Source of the DNA: Pantanalinema sp. GBBB05
Lineage (GTDB): Bacteria; Cyanobacteriota; Cyanobacteriia; Leptolyngbyales; Leptolyngbyaceae
Reading direction: 5' to 3'
DNA: 64,000 nucleotides
Assembly (NCBI GenBank): GCA_016743235.1
Contig: VRZD01000002.1
Coordinates: 273,159 to 337,158, forward strand
Shown here one piece after another: positions 17,823-26,977 of the stretch (position 1 is its first letter; each line of letters starts with the position of its first letter). Below the pieces are notes generated by a model. That model was not told the origin of the DNA. It did no database searches and saw only the letters and a program-made list of their open reading frames with translations. The translations under genes were made by a program, and so were the position numbers.

Positions 17823-18364
17823 ATGTTCTCAAGCATCATGCACCCTTTGAGCAGAGAGAAAAAGCAATTCAACTAGGCTGTTAACAACTTTTGGAATTCA
17901 GTTGCCAGCCAGGCTTTCAGCAGTGAGCGATTAAACAGGGAACAGGATTCTGGGAAGCAAATACCTGAGTCTTGGTGCGTAGAGCAACCGAACCAATTGA
18001 CTACAGTAACTCCCTCCGGATACAGAAAACTCACATCTTCTTGATGCCAGCTTCAAACATCCAGTATACAAAATTTTTTACAAATAGAAAATCGCTAGGC
18101 AGGTAAGACTACGGAGAAAATGTGGAGGGTGCAACGATCGCCTCTAATAAACTGTTGTCAGTTTACATCGATTATTCCGACCAGGAATCCCGATAATGGC
18201 TGAATAATCAGAAGCTTGCTCAACTGATTTCACGTTCGGTAATTACTCCCGTAGAACAAGGGATAGATTTGCCAGAATAAGGAAGGTGGTCAGCCATGAT
18301 CGCAGAAGTAACACTTTGTACTATTACCTTTACGACCTCCGGTCAATCATTTCAGGAAATTAGC
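17823..18364. other. Intergenic stretch without recognisable gene
   Basis: About 540 bp between the divergent response regulator and the phasin-like gene. I see no tRNA or long ORF. The stretch 18296-18364 is open in frame with the phasin-like gene, but its codons do not look like a protein N-terminus. It probably holds the two promoters. Confidence 0.5.
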
Positions 18365-18688
18365 ATGGATAACAATAACTGGCTCACACAGCTATTAATG
18401 CTAGGAGTAGGGACAACATCTTTGGTGGCTGACAAGTTACGGGAGGTCAGCGATGAATTAGTCAAAGATGGCAAAATGAATCCTGACCAGGCTAAGGTAA
18501 TGGTTGATGATTTAATGCAAAAGCTGAAATCTGAGCAGGGTAACTTTGAAACTCAGATGCAGCGGCAACTACGGAATTTGCTCCAAGATATTGGTGTCCC
18601 TCGGCAGTCGGAAATGGATGAATTGCGGGGACGCATCGATCGCCTGGAGCGCCAGATCCGAGAAATTGAGAATAAGCTCTGGCGTTAG
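18365..18688 (+). CDS. Phasin-like helical protein
   Basis: 107 residues starting at MDNNNWLTQLLMLGVG (ATG 18365). An upstream ATG in the same frame (18296) would add 23 residues that look like leader sequence. The protein has a short hydrophobic helix (about 6-22), then KLREVSDELVKDGKMNPDQAKVMVDDLMQKL, then a heptad-patterned C-terminal coiled coil (RGRIDRLERQIREIENKLW). This resembles the PHA granule-associated phasin/PhaF-like small proteins that many cyanobacteria carry. Whether it binds polyhydroxybutyrate granules is unknown. It is convergent with fraE. Confidence 0.7.
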   Translation: MDNNNWLTQLLMLGVGTTSLVADKLREVSDELVKDGKMNPDQAKVMVDDLMQKLKSEQGNFETQMQRQLRNLLQDIGVPRQSEMDELRGRIDRLERQIREIENKLWR

Positions 18689-18709
18689 AGACAGCAGATC
18701 ACAACCCCA

Positions 18710-19483
18710 TCAAAATTGGCGTCGCGAGAAAATTAATGTAGCGATCGCTAGCAGCACCACAATGTAAAGGACTGCGTAACCTAGGTTGGCGAGGAGGACG
18801 TCAGGGCTAGGGATCTGTCCATATACCGCCTGATTCTTTAAATCTAATCGAGCTAGATCCGGCAGAACCAAATAGATCGTGTTGGTTAAATTCTCGATCG
18901 CTGGATTTTTGCTTAATTTGCCGAGGGTAACTAAATCTCGGCTAAAGCTGCCCATGAGATAAATGCCGAAGGTGAGTAGGGTCGCTAAAAGGGAACTAGT
19001 AAACACCCCAAACGCGATCGCAACGGCTGTAATCAATGACAGTTGTAAAAACAGGTAGAGCGATGATACCGCGATGCTAACGGCAGGAAAGGGGACTTGA
19101 TAGAGCGATAGCACTCCTCCATAAATCAAGGTCATGGCAGTGACTAAAACGGCTAGAACAGCCGATAAGCCTAAATGTTTGCCTACAATAAATTCTGCCC
19201 GACTAATTGGCTTAGCGATTAGGACTAAAACGGTGCGTTTTTCAATTTCCTTATTCACCAGACCAGTGCCGACAAAGACGGCAATCACTAATCCCAACAG
19301 CCCCATAGCGGCTAAGCCAACATCTAAAATAATTTTGTTTTGAGTGCCAGCAGAGATCTCTGGTAACAAGCGGGTCGTTAACAACAAAAAAATGGCAAAC
19401 AAGCCAACTAAATATAGAACGCGATCGCGAATGACTTCACGAAAGACGTTTGCGGTGATCGCCACGGTTCTACTGGGATTCAT
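18710..19483 (-). CDS. fraE: ABC-2 type permease, probable FraE
   Basis: 257 residues and six hydrophobic segments (about 18-40, 52-75, 105-130, 138-165, 170-190, 232-252). GLVNKEIEKRTVLVLIAKPISRAEFIVGK is the typical cytoplasmic motif of ABC-2 permeases. In Anabaena FraE is an ABC-2-like permease of this size encoded third after fraC and fraD and needed for filament integrity. The same order is seen here, 65 bp after the fraD-like gene. The ATPase partner is not adjacent; the nearest P-loop protein is the ArsA-like gene upstream of fraC, which is a different type. Confidence 0.75.
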   Translation of the reverse strand: MNPSRTVAITANVFREVIRDRVLYLVGLFAIFLLLTTRLLPEISAGTQNKIILDVGLAAMGLLGLVIAVFVGTGLVNKEIEKRTVLVLIAKPISRAEFIVGKHLGLSAVLAVLVTAMTLIYGGVLSLYQVPFPAVSIAVSSLYLFLQLSLITAVAIAFGVFTSSLLATLLTFGIYLMGSFSRDLVTLGKLSKNPAIENLTNTIYLVLPDLARLDLKNQAVYGQIPSPDVLLANLGYAVLYIVVLLAIATLIFSRRQF

Positions 19484-19548
19484 AGGGTTTATTCACTGCC
19501 TGTGACCGTCAATGATCTTACAAGAGAGGCTCACGATCGTGACCGATG

Positions 19549-20655
19549 TTACTGAGTGGGTTCTGGCACCCCTGAGATCGGACCTTCGATCGTGCCACAT
19601 TGCACATCGACGCCAATCTGAGTTGGTTTAGGGTTGGGAACTTGTCGCCGTTGGTTAATTTCACAGGTTTTTGAGAAGTAATAGCCATTTGCATCAGCGG
19701 TAGGACCTTGCCAGATTAACAACAGCTGTACAGCATATTCGCGTCCGGGGAGTACTCGTCCTTCTAGTCGCCATAAAGAATTTTCAGGAAATCCAGGAAT
19801 TTGATTCATCACCGCGGTTTGGAGCGTACTAACTTGCTGATTGAAATCCAGCAACCACCGCTCGACCTGTGACCAAGATTTATTGGCTAATTCGCTTTGC
19901 AAGAGCGGCTCTACCTCATTCAAAATATCTACCCCTCGCGATCGTGGGCGGTCTTGGGGATTGAGTTGCACCACAAAGGCACTATTACTCATATCATCTG
20001 CTCGGAGAGTCGGGTATTGAGTTAACCAAACCTGAGTGGAAAAACAAAATTGAATCCAACAACTGAGCAGTAAATTGAACAGGAGCAAAATACTGAGTTC
20101 TAATCGATCGGGGGGAGCTGGAATTTTGAATTCCGAGCCAGATTTAATGAATTTTGGCAATCCCGCAATAACCGCTGAAATAATCGGCCAACTGACAAAG
20201 GCAATTCTAGGAACTTCGGTGGGACTTGCGAATAAAAACAAACACACCACTGCTCCGGTAATCCAGGGAGCAATAAATATTTGATTAATAGTTAATACTT
20301 TTTTGATTTTGTCACCATGCATAAACCAATGAAAGCCTGGAATCAAAAAGATCCAGCCGATCGAGGCTACAATGACTTGATAGTATCCTTCTAATAACAG
20401 TGAGGTAATCCAGGAAAAAATACTGATCCAAATTAAACTTTGCCAGGAATCAGCTTTGGTCGGAATTACCGCTTTAGCAAGCGGTTCAAATACCTCCTTT
20501 AAACCAAATAATGTCAGGAGCGGAAAGCGAATCCCAAATTTGAAAATAACTGAAAAAACGAATAAAACAATCAGGATAAATAGGATAAGCCGCCAGGGCA
20601 GCACTCCCAAAACACTAATGATATTGATTAGTATGAGATTTAGGGCATCAATCAT
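19549..20655 (-). CDS. fraD: Probable filament integrity protein FraD
   Basis: 368 residues. About five membrane segments lie in the first 215 residues, followed by a periplasmic C-terminal domain (about 220-368) with a short helical section (NEVEPLLQSELANKSWSQVERWLLDFNQQVS) and a Cys pair (KTCEI, VQCGT). This architecture and the position between fraC- and fraE-like genes match FraD of Anabaena, a septal junction protein needed for cell-cell communication and for keeping filaments together. The assignment rests on architecture and gene order. It starts 11 bp after the fraC stop. Confidence 0.72.
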   Translation of the reverse strand: MIDALNLILINIISVLGVLPWRLILFILIVLFVFSVIFKFGIRFPLLTLFGLKEVFEPLAKAVIPTKADSWQSLIWISIFSWITSLLLEGYYQVIVASIGWIFLIPGFHWFMHGDKIKKVLTINQIFIAPWITGAVVCLFLFASPTEVPRIAFVSWPIISAVIAGLPKFIKSGSEFKIPAPPDRLELSILLLFNLLLSCWIQFCFSTQVWLTQYPTLRADDMSNSAFVVQLNPQDRPRSRGVDILNEVEPLLQSELANKSWSQVERWLLDFNQQVSTLQTAVMNQIPGFPENSLWRLEGRVLPGREYAVQLLLIWQGPTADANGYYFSKTCEINQRRQVPNPKPTQIGVDVQCGTIEGPISGVPEPTQ

Positions 20656-20666
20656 TGGATGAAAAG

Positions 20667-21224
20667 CTATCCAGAAACACGCTGATTTTGCTCAATCCAG
20701 CGAATAATTAAAAGTAAAAGAATGGCGCTAAAACTAGCTGCATTAGCCACCAGAACAGTATAGGCTTTAGTATTTGCCTGAAACCGAATAATTTGATCCC
20801 GTCGCCCTTGAAATCGAGCAATATGTTCTGTCGGTGCTGGAGGGTTCTTACTTTTATCTAGCAAATACTCCAGCAGCTCTAAGCCATTTAATTCTAGTAA
20901 AAAAGTGCCAATAAAAATTGCCAAACTTGTGATTACAATAATCGGTGTAACAGCAGCAAACCAGGGATTAGGGAAGAAGCGATCGAAAAAGATATAGCTA
21001 ATAAATTGGCGTTGTATATCTTCAGGTAAAAACAGGTTAATTTCAAAGAAAATCACCCAACCCAAAAATGTAGAAAATAGATTAAGTACCGCCGCATAGC
21101 GCATACTGGTTTTGTAATCCAGGTTCAGGTTTTTGAAAAACACTAAGCCTTCTAGTGCGATCGTCACTAGCAGAAATAACATCTGAAACACAATTGCTCG
21201 CAGCGGCAGGATACTATCAATCAT
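20667..21224 (-). CDS. fraC: Probable filament integrity protein FraC
   Basis: 185 residues with membrane segments near 8-28, 40-62, 88-112 and 158-178. The opening LPLRAIVFQMLFLLVTIALE is the pattern I associate with cyanobacterial FraC. A soluble loop (about 120-155) contains ARFQGRRDQIIRFQANTKAY. FraC localises to the septa between cells in filamentous cyanobacteria and acts with FraD. It is first in the fraC-fraD-fraE operon, with an 11-bp gap to fraD, so all three are likely co-transcribed. The strain is therefore expected to form trichomes. Confidence 0.75.
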   Translation of the reverse strand: MIDSILPLRAIVFQMLFLLVTIALEGLVFFKNLNLDYKTSMRYAAVLNLFSTFLGWVIFFEINLFLPEDIQRQFISYIFFDRFFPNPWFAAVTPIIVITSLAIFIGTFLLELNGLELLEYLLDKSKNPPAPTEHIARFQGRRDQIIRFQANTKAYTVLVANAASFSAILLLLIIRWIEQNQRVSG

Positions 21225-21298
21225 TGATTGCGATCACGAGGAATTAGTACTCACATTTTACCTAGCCTGACTCGACCACCAGCATTTTTAGGATGATG

Positions 21299-23182
21299 CT
21301 AAAGCAATTGTGCTGCCATTTGAATGCGAACCATGGGGGGAACTGAACGAGGTAAATTAGGGAGCCGAACGATCGTTTGGTGTGAAAAGCGATCTCGCTC
21401 CAAATTCCGCTCCGCCTCATAGCGATTATGAACGATGTACCGCTGAGCAATACCTAGCTGTTCCAGGGACTCGGTTAGCCGTTGGGCTTCTGCCAAAATG
21501 GCGGATTGGGCTTGCACCACTCCAATAAACTCAGTATGCTGCGGGTCTTTTAGTTTTTTTTGAGCTTGCATCACCCGTTGGCGTAAGGTCCGCAGACGTC
21601 CCATCAACTCGACTCGTCCCACCACATCCTGATACTTAATCCACAATTTGAAAATCCAGGCAAGCCAATCTCCTAACGCGGTTGGCATTTCCAGGAAGCG
21701 CAATAAATGCCCAGTCGGCGCTGTATCAAGAATAATCAGATCTTGCTGATGCGACTCGAGCAATTCCATCACGGTAATCAGTGACAGCATTTCATCAATG
21801 CCGGGCAGTGCCTGCGCCACAATTTTGCGCCAGGCGACTGGACCATAGGCAATTTTCAAGCTGGCGGCATCATCACCTGACTCGCCACTCATCATTTCGG
21901 CTAGCTCCCAGAGGTAATCAGCACGAAACTGATCCAACACCTGCTCCGCATCGACTTCCTGCCCAGTCAGGTTAGCCGCGATCGGGATCGGTTCGTGTCC
22001 CAAGGTTTGCCCAAAGGCATCTCCTAGGGAGTGAGCGGGATCAATAGAAATCACTTGAATGGCACGATCGGGGTGCTGTTGTGCCATATTCCAAGCGATC
22101 GCCGCTGCCACGGTGGTTTTGCCGACGCCTCCTTTACCTCCAACCAAAATTAAACGGCGGTCTTCCGCCACAAAATCACTCAAGCTGGGAAGGAGTTTCG
22201 ACGGCAGTTGAATCACGGGCTGTTCAACGATCGGCATTGCCGTTTGAGCAGGTGAGACTTCAGCCATGAGGGCATCTAGCCCAATTGCTCCTATCGGTTC
22301 TTGGGGTTGTTCCGGGACAGTCCAAACGGGTTGAGGCGCAGCGAGGGTCAGGAAATCCTTGAGCAACTGGTGTTGTTCGGCGAGGCGATCGAGCAGAGAT
22401 GGAGAAGTGGACAAGTTGGGGAGGAGATGGTTGATGAATAGACCACCAAAGGGAATCGCTAAGGTTTCCAGAGCGGTGAGAAAGCGGTGAGTTTCCAAGA
22501 GACTCATGGGTTCGGCGATCGCTACCACCAGACAAGCAGTTTGCGCCTGATCTTGTAACAGCTGCCGACCATTGGCTAAATCAGCTTTCATCGTGGTGAG
22601 AAAGTCATCGGCAGCATCGGCCGTATACCGTCCCGTAAACGTTTGGCTGATCACCCGATGTTTTTCCTGGAATAAGTCTAAAGCGGCGAGAAATTCATCC
22701 AGAAAATCCATCAAACCAAACAGATTGAGGGTATGCCCACTAGGAGCCATATCTACCACAATGCGATCGACGGTTTGGGCCTGCAGCAACCGTTGAATTT
22801 CTAGAATTCCCATTAACTCGTCTAGACCAGGCCAACTCAAATTCCAGACGGGTGACAAATCTTCAGTCTGGACAAAACTGCCCCGTTCGACCAGTTGTTC
22901 CAAAACATCGCCGTAGTTGGCTTTGAACGTTTGCAGCAAACGATCGGCATCCAGCGATCGCACCTGAAGCTGCGGCAAATCTGGCAGCGCTTGCGGATCG
23001 TCACTCACGGTCATTTGCAGCACATCCCCTAATGAGTGAGCTGGATCGGTAGATAGCAACAGGGTAGATTGCTGCGGAAATCGGTGGGCCCAAGAACGGG
23101 CGAATCCACAGGCAAGGGTCGTTTTGCCAACCCCTCCCTTGCCGCTAAACATAGCTAGACGTAGTCGATCGTATTGATGCAT
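21299..23182 (-). CDS. Tandem ArsA/GET3-family ATPase
   Basis: 627 residues made of two ArsA-type deviant P-loop ATPase domains in one chain. The first has Walker A GKGGVGKTT at about residue 15, with DPAHSLGDVLQ. The second has GGKGGVGKTT at about 346, with DPAHSLGDAFG. Each half also has a DMAPSGHTL or DTAPTGHLL switch motif. Bacterial ArsA drives arsenite export and eukaryotic Get3 delivers tail-anchored proteins. No arsB/arsD and no CxxC metal-site motif are seen, so arsenic transport is not supported, and a client-protein role is an inference. It lies upstream of fraC on the same strand. Confidence 0.85.
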   Translation of the reverse strand: MHQYDRLRLAMFSGKGGVGKTTLACGFARSWAHRFPQQSTLLLSTDPAHSLGDVLQMTVSDDPQALPDLPQLQVRSLDADRLLQTFKANYGDVLEQLVERGSFVQTEDLSPVWNLSWPGLDELMGILEIQRLLQAQTVDRIVVDMAPSGHTLNLFGLMDFLDEFLAALDLFQEKHRVISQTFTGRYTADAADDFLTTMKADLANGRQLLQDQAQTACLVVAIAEPMSLLETHRFLTALETLAIPFGGLFINHLLPNLSTSPSLLDRLAEQHQLLKDFLTLAAPQPVWTVPEQPQEPIGAIGLDALMAEVSPAQTAMPIVEQPVIQLPSKLLPSLSDFVAEDRRLILVGGKGGVGKTTVAAAIAWNMAQQHPDRAIQVISIDPAHSLGDAFGQTLGHEPIPIAANLTGQEVDAEQVLDQFRADYLWELAEMMSGESGDDAASLKIAYGPVAWRKIVAQALPGIDEMLSLITVMELLESHQQDLIILDTAPTGHLLRFLEMPTALGDWLAWIFKLWIKYQDVVGRVELMGRLRTLRQRVMQAQKKLKDPQHTEFIGVVQAQSAILAEAQRLTESLEQLGIAQRYIVHNRYEAERNLERDRFSHQTIVRLPNLPRSVPPMVRIQMAAQLL

Positions 23183-23364
23183 AACCGTCCCAGATGATCG
23201 CAGGGAAAAGATGTTGCTGGCGTTTCCCTACTGTTCCTAATTACCTTAAGAGCCTGCATTTCCCCCTACTCCTGCTATCCTGAGCGAACCCCAGCCATCG
23301 ATCATCCTGTGGACTGGGGCATTGAGGGGTTGCCAAAGTAGCATCAACCTGCCACTGATCAACC

Positions 23365-24300
23365 TTAGCGCTGGGCAGCCGCGATCGTCGCTCCTTGTTG
23401 GTCTAATGTCAAAGTATGGACTTCTGCCTCTACGCCCTGCTCTGCCCACGTACTCTGCATCGTTGACTTCACTGTGTTGGCTTGGTCACTGCTGGTCAAG
23501 GCTAACAAGGTTGGTCCAGCACCACTAATCACCAACCCATAGGCTCCGGCATCTACTGCGGCTTGCTCCACGGCTGCATATCCGGGAATCAGGGCTTGAC
23601 GGTAAGGTTGGTGAATCCGATCTTGTAAGCCTTCACGTAACCATTTACCCATGCCAGCTTCCAGCCCGCGCAGGAGTAACCCTAAGTGTGCCGCATTAAA
23701 AATAGCATCAGCTCGACTGTAACTGGTTGGTAGCACTCGGCGGGCTTCGGCAGTAGACAGTTCAAAGTTGGGAATGGCAACAACGGGAACGATACCTTCG
23801 TGCCAGGGAATTTCGCAAATTTCCCAGTCGATATTGATGCCCGTTGCCGCTAACCGGCAGCCACCTAAGAGAGCAGGCACGACATTATCAGGATGCCCTT
23901 CGATCGCCACGGCCATATTCAGAATCGCTTTTTGCGACAGGGGTAAGCCTGCCAGGGCATTGGCTCCTACTAATCCACCGACGATCGCCGTTGCTGAGCT
24001 ACCTAAACCTCGCGCCAGAGGCACTCCCAGCTGAATATCGATCGTCACGGCAGGGATAGGTTGCCCTAACTCCTGGTAAAACTTAGCAAATGCTTGATAC
24101 ACCAAGTTACTGGTGTCTGTTTGCACCCGATCGGCTTCTCGTCCAGCGGCAGTAATCGTCAGCTCGGTGGAACTGGCGGGTTGCAGAGCAAAAGTGAACT
24201 GATTATGTAATGTCAGGGCCGCACCCAGGCAGTCAAACCCAGGACCTAGATTTGCTGTGGTCGCGGGCACAGTAATAGTTACAGCAGTCTCGTTGGACAT
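23365..24300 (-). CDS. thrB: Homoserine kinase
   Basis: A GHMP-family kinase that phosphorylates L-homoserine in threonine biosynthesis. It is 311 residues, the usual size. Visible motifs: N-terminal [23 protein letters not shown]-binding [16 protein letters not shown], and the C-terminal GHMP motif [12 protein letters not shown]. All key parts are intact. It is a single gene divergent from the gene at 24627. Confidence 0.95.
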   Translation of the reverse strand: MSNETAVTITVPATTANLGPGFDCLGAALTLHNQFTFALQPASSTELTITAAGREADRVQTDTSNLVYQAFAKFYQELGQPIPAVTIDIQLGVPLARGLGSSATAIVGGLVGANALAGLPLSQKAILNMAVAIEGHPDNVVPALLGGCRLAATGINIDWEICEIPWHEGIVPVVAIPNFELSTAEARRVLPTSYSRADAIFNAAHLGLLLRGLEAGMGKWLREGLQDRIHQPYRQALIPGYAAVEQAAVDAGAYGLVISGAGPTLLALTSSDQANTVKSTMQSTWAEQGVEAEVHTLTLDQQGATIAAAQR

Positions 24301-24626
24301 ATGGCAGGTGAAAACGTGAGCAGAGGGTAAACGAATAGGAGCAGTCAGTACAGAGACAGCCGAAGTTTAATTGTCGCACTGTAACAATCTAAAGATTTGC
24401 ACCATAGATCACTGCACTCGATCGCAACAAACTCTAAAGTTGTAAAGAAATCTGCGCATCGCTGTAAACTTCTGGGCATTCTGAATGCACGTAGCCTGGT
24501 AGTCTTGCTATAGCGAATCCTCAGATTCCGCTAATGGTATCAAGCCATGTTACCTCTCTGGAGCATTCTTGCTACTATTCAGAAAACTTAGTGCATCACA
24601 CTCATTTTTGGAGTGAAGCAATCACC
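24301..24626. other. Intergenic region between divergent thrB and HD-like gene
   Basis: About 325 bp with no ORF or RNA gene that I can support. The in-frame extension of the downstream gene back to 24534 looks non-coding. The promoters of both flanking genes should be here. Confidence 0.4.
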
Positions 24627-26027
24627 ATGGAGCTTGGACGAGATCCGGATCTGGAACGAGACTATGTACGGTGTCTAGAGCAGCTAAATTGGGCAATCCA
24701 GCAGCTAGGTGGCACGGCTGATCCGGCGCAATTGTCCAAAACGGCTGAACTGATCATTCAAACGATGACGGGACCCTGGCGGTTTTTTCATACGCCAGAG
24801 CATATTTTTGAGGTGGGCGGCAAAGGAGATGCGATCGAAGTTCTAGCTGCCTTGTTCCATGATCTGGTGTATGTCCAGGTCGATCAGGGCGTTAGCGTCA
24901 ACATCAGTCGCTATATTGCTCCATTTGTGAAAGAGATCAACGGGCAATTGGTGATTTTGCCGGCGTCGGAGCTGCCTGACGATCAACTGTTTGAGATGGT
25001 GACACAGATCTTTGGCTTTGCTCCAGGACAAAGTTTAGTGCCAATGGCTGGGCAGAATGAGTACCTCAGTGCCGTGATTGCGGCAAAAAGTCTCGACCAT
25101 GCCTTGCCTGCGCCCATGATTGTTAGGATTGCCGCTTGCATTGAAGCGACGATTCCCTTCCGTCCGAGAGGTGAAACCGGGCAAACGGCTGGAGAGCGAT
25201 TGTACGATCGCCTAGTGCAGGTCAACCAACGGTTTGGGTTGGGCTGGGAGGAGGCAGAACTGACAGCCATCATTAAACGGGCAGTCCGGTTAGCCAATCG
25301 GGATGTAGAGAATTTTGCCTATCCCGCTTCGGCCGAGTTTCTGGATAATACCTGGAACCTGTTGCCTGAAACGAACCATGATTTAGCCAATACCAACTCC
25401 TACACCGTGTCAGGGTTCCGCACCTCGATGCAAAAGATGGAAGGTTTTATGAACTTCCTGAAGCCGGAATTGGTGTTTCAACAATATCAGAATGAACCGG
25501 ATGATGAGACTTATCAATTGCTGATCGCCCGGACTCGCAAGAACCTGGAAGTAGCTCGGCTGTATTTGGGCAGTAAGTTGCTGTCGATCGCGGTCATTGA
25601 AGCCTTGTCGTTGCGAATTGGCAAGGATATTCCCTTGGCGACCATGATGGGAGAATTGCCGTCTGCCCACAGTAGCTCGGTGGCACAACTGGAGAGCTAT
25701 TTGCCCAATATTCCAATGATGCTCCCGCCAGAGTCCCCGTTAGAGCAGGAAGTGATGGAGATTTTGGAGAAGGGGCGCAGCAAGTCGTCTACCTATGATG
25801 TGAAGAATTCACCAACGGCAACCTATATCATCAAGGCAGTTGGGTTTCCAGAAGCCCGTCGTTTACTGCTGAAAGCCAAGGATTTCTTTAAAGGCAATCT
25901 GTCCAGTGAGGAATTTCTGGCTGCCTGCGATCGCACGATCGTCGAAACAATCGCCAAAGGGGTAATGCAGGTCTTGGAAAGCCGTAAGCAAGCGATGGGG
26001 CAACTGGAATTGAGTAGTCGGGTTTAG
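24627..26027 (+). CDS. HD-domain-like cyanobacterial protein
   Basis: 466 residues from the ATG at 24627, which has GGAGTGA upstream; a longer start at 24534 is less likely. The N-terminal half has an HD-type phosphohydrolase pattern: FFHTPEHIFEV, then ALFHDLVYVQVD, with the His and HD spaced as in metal-dependent HD proteins. The second half is helical and I do not recognise it. Such proteins hydrolyse nucleotides or phosphates, but no substrate is evident. The next gene starts 4 bp after the stop, so the pair is an operon. Confidence 0.72.
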   Translation: MELGRDPDLERDYVRCLEQLNWAIQQLGGTADPAQLSKTAELIIQTMTGPWRFFHTPEHIFEVGGKGDAIEVLAALFHDLVYVQVDQGVSVNISRYIAPFVKEINGQLVILPASELPDDQLFEMVTQIFGFAPGQSLVPMAGQNEYLSAVIAAKSLDHALPAPMIVRIAACIEATIPFRPRGETGQTAGERLYDRLVQVNQRFGLGWEEAELTAIIKRAVRLANRDVENFAYPASAEFLDNTWNLLPETNHDLANTNSYTVSGFRTSMQKMEGFMNFLKPELVFQQYQNEPDDETYQLLIARTRKNLEVARLYLGSKLLSIAVIEALSLRIGKDIPLATMMGELPSAHSSSVAQLESYLPNIPMMLPPESPLEQEVMEILEKGRSKSSTYDVKNSPTATYIIKAVGFPEARRLLLKAKDFFKGNLSSEEFLAACDRTIVETIAKGVMQVLESRKQAMGQLELSSRV

Positions 26028-26031
26028 CACT

Positions 26032-26460
26032 ATGGAACGGGGTCTGTTCTGGTTGCCCTTGCTGGCGCTATTTATTGGGCTGGCGTGGGCAGGATGGCAT
26101 GAATACCAGAAGGTAGAAGCTTATCAAATCTGGGCGGCTCAGTTCGATCGCGCCAAATACGATATCTATGCCGTTTTGGGGCAAAAAGGAACGGAGATTA
26201 CCTGGGGTAAACCGACTCGGCAAGCACCGATCGCCGTCGAGACCTTTTCCCTGCAAGCAGTCAACTCGATTCAGTTGCGGGTGAATGAGCAGGTGGTCGA
26301 TCTGGCAACCCCCCCTCGCAAAGGACGAACCCTGCTGGAGTTTGTTGGGACTGACCGCACGATCGCGGTTCCGTTTACGGATCCGGAGTTGGCAGCAAAG
26401 TGGGGACAGTATTTGCAGACTTTACTACCCAGTAGCCAGTCCATTGCCTTTGATCCCTAA
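26032..26460 (+). CDS. Conserved hypothetical, membrane-anchored
   Basis: 142 residues. A single N-terminal hydrophobic helix (WLPLLALFIGLAWAGWHEY) is followed by a soluble domain with alternating beta pattern (EITWGKPTRQAP, ALQLRV-like strands, TIAVPFTDPELAAKWGQYLQ). I do not recognise a functional motif. It starts 4 bp after the HD-like gene and is probably translated from the same message, so the two may act together at a membrane. Confidence 0.68.
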   Translation: MERGLFWLPLLALFIGLAWAGWHEYQKVEAYQIWAAQFDRAKYDIYAVLGQKGTEITWGKPTRQAPIAVETFSLQAVNSIQLRVNEQVVDLATPPRKGRTLLEFVGTDRTIAVPFTDPELAAKWGQYLQTLLPSSQSIAFDP

Positions 26461-26547
26461 GGTCACCTGGCTACAATGCCGTCAGGCTATAGTCCAGGGA
26501 GCTTGCACTGGGTTAAGTTCCCCAGAATTGGGGTTGAGGGCAAATGG

Positions 26548-26790
26548 TTAGCGACTGGAAGATTGGGCCGTCAGGGTAATGCCAGACATCCCCCAGGCGC
26601 GGAAGAAACTGCGAAATAACTCCTGGCTAGCCTCGGTGAGATCGCCATTGCCATCGACTTTGCCACCGGGAATGATGGTGCCGCGATCGGTTTGGAAGAC
26701 CAGCACTAAATCTCCGTCTTCATCGGTTTGGATAAATAACTTTCCGTTCGCTAGCACTTGTCCAGAGCTACTTGAAACTGCACACCGCAT
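26548..26790 (-). CDS. Small conserved hypothetical, 80 aa
   Basis: A compact soluble protein: GQVLANGKLFIQTDEDGDLVL, then VFQTDRGTIIPGGKVDGNGDL, then a helical tail SQELFRSFFRAWGMSG. Its acidic, beta-rich make-up and normal codon use indicate a real gene; the family is unrecognised. The antisense frame is also open but looks like a shadow. Confidence 0.6.
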   Translation of the reverse strand: MRCAVSSSSGQVLANGKLFIQTDEDGDLVLVFQTDRGTIIPGGKVDGNGDLTEASQELFRSFFRAWGMSGITLTAQSSSR

Positions 26791-26977
26791 GGCTGACTTA
26801 ATTCCCCTATGTTGTCCTCCCTACCCGAAAGCAGGGCGTATTCCAGCATAGAGGAACACGGTCAATAATGGGCAGTCAGAGTTAAGCCAGCGAACCATCT
26901 GCTTGCGCCATCCCAGTCTCATTTCCCTGATCTGCCTCATCTTCCCCACCTGCCTCATTACCTTTCTGGCAAGCAGA

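Noticed and set aside
21299..23182. Arsenic resistance operon
   Set aside because: No arsB, arsC, arsD or arsR gene is linked and the metal-binding Cys motifs of ArsA are not visible.
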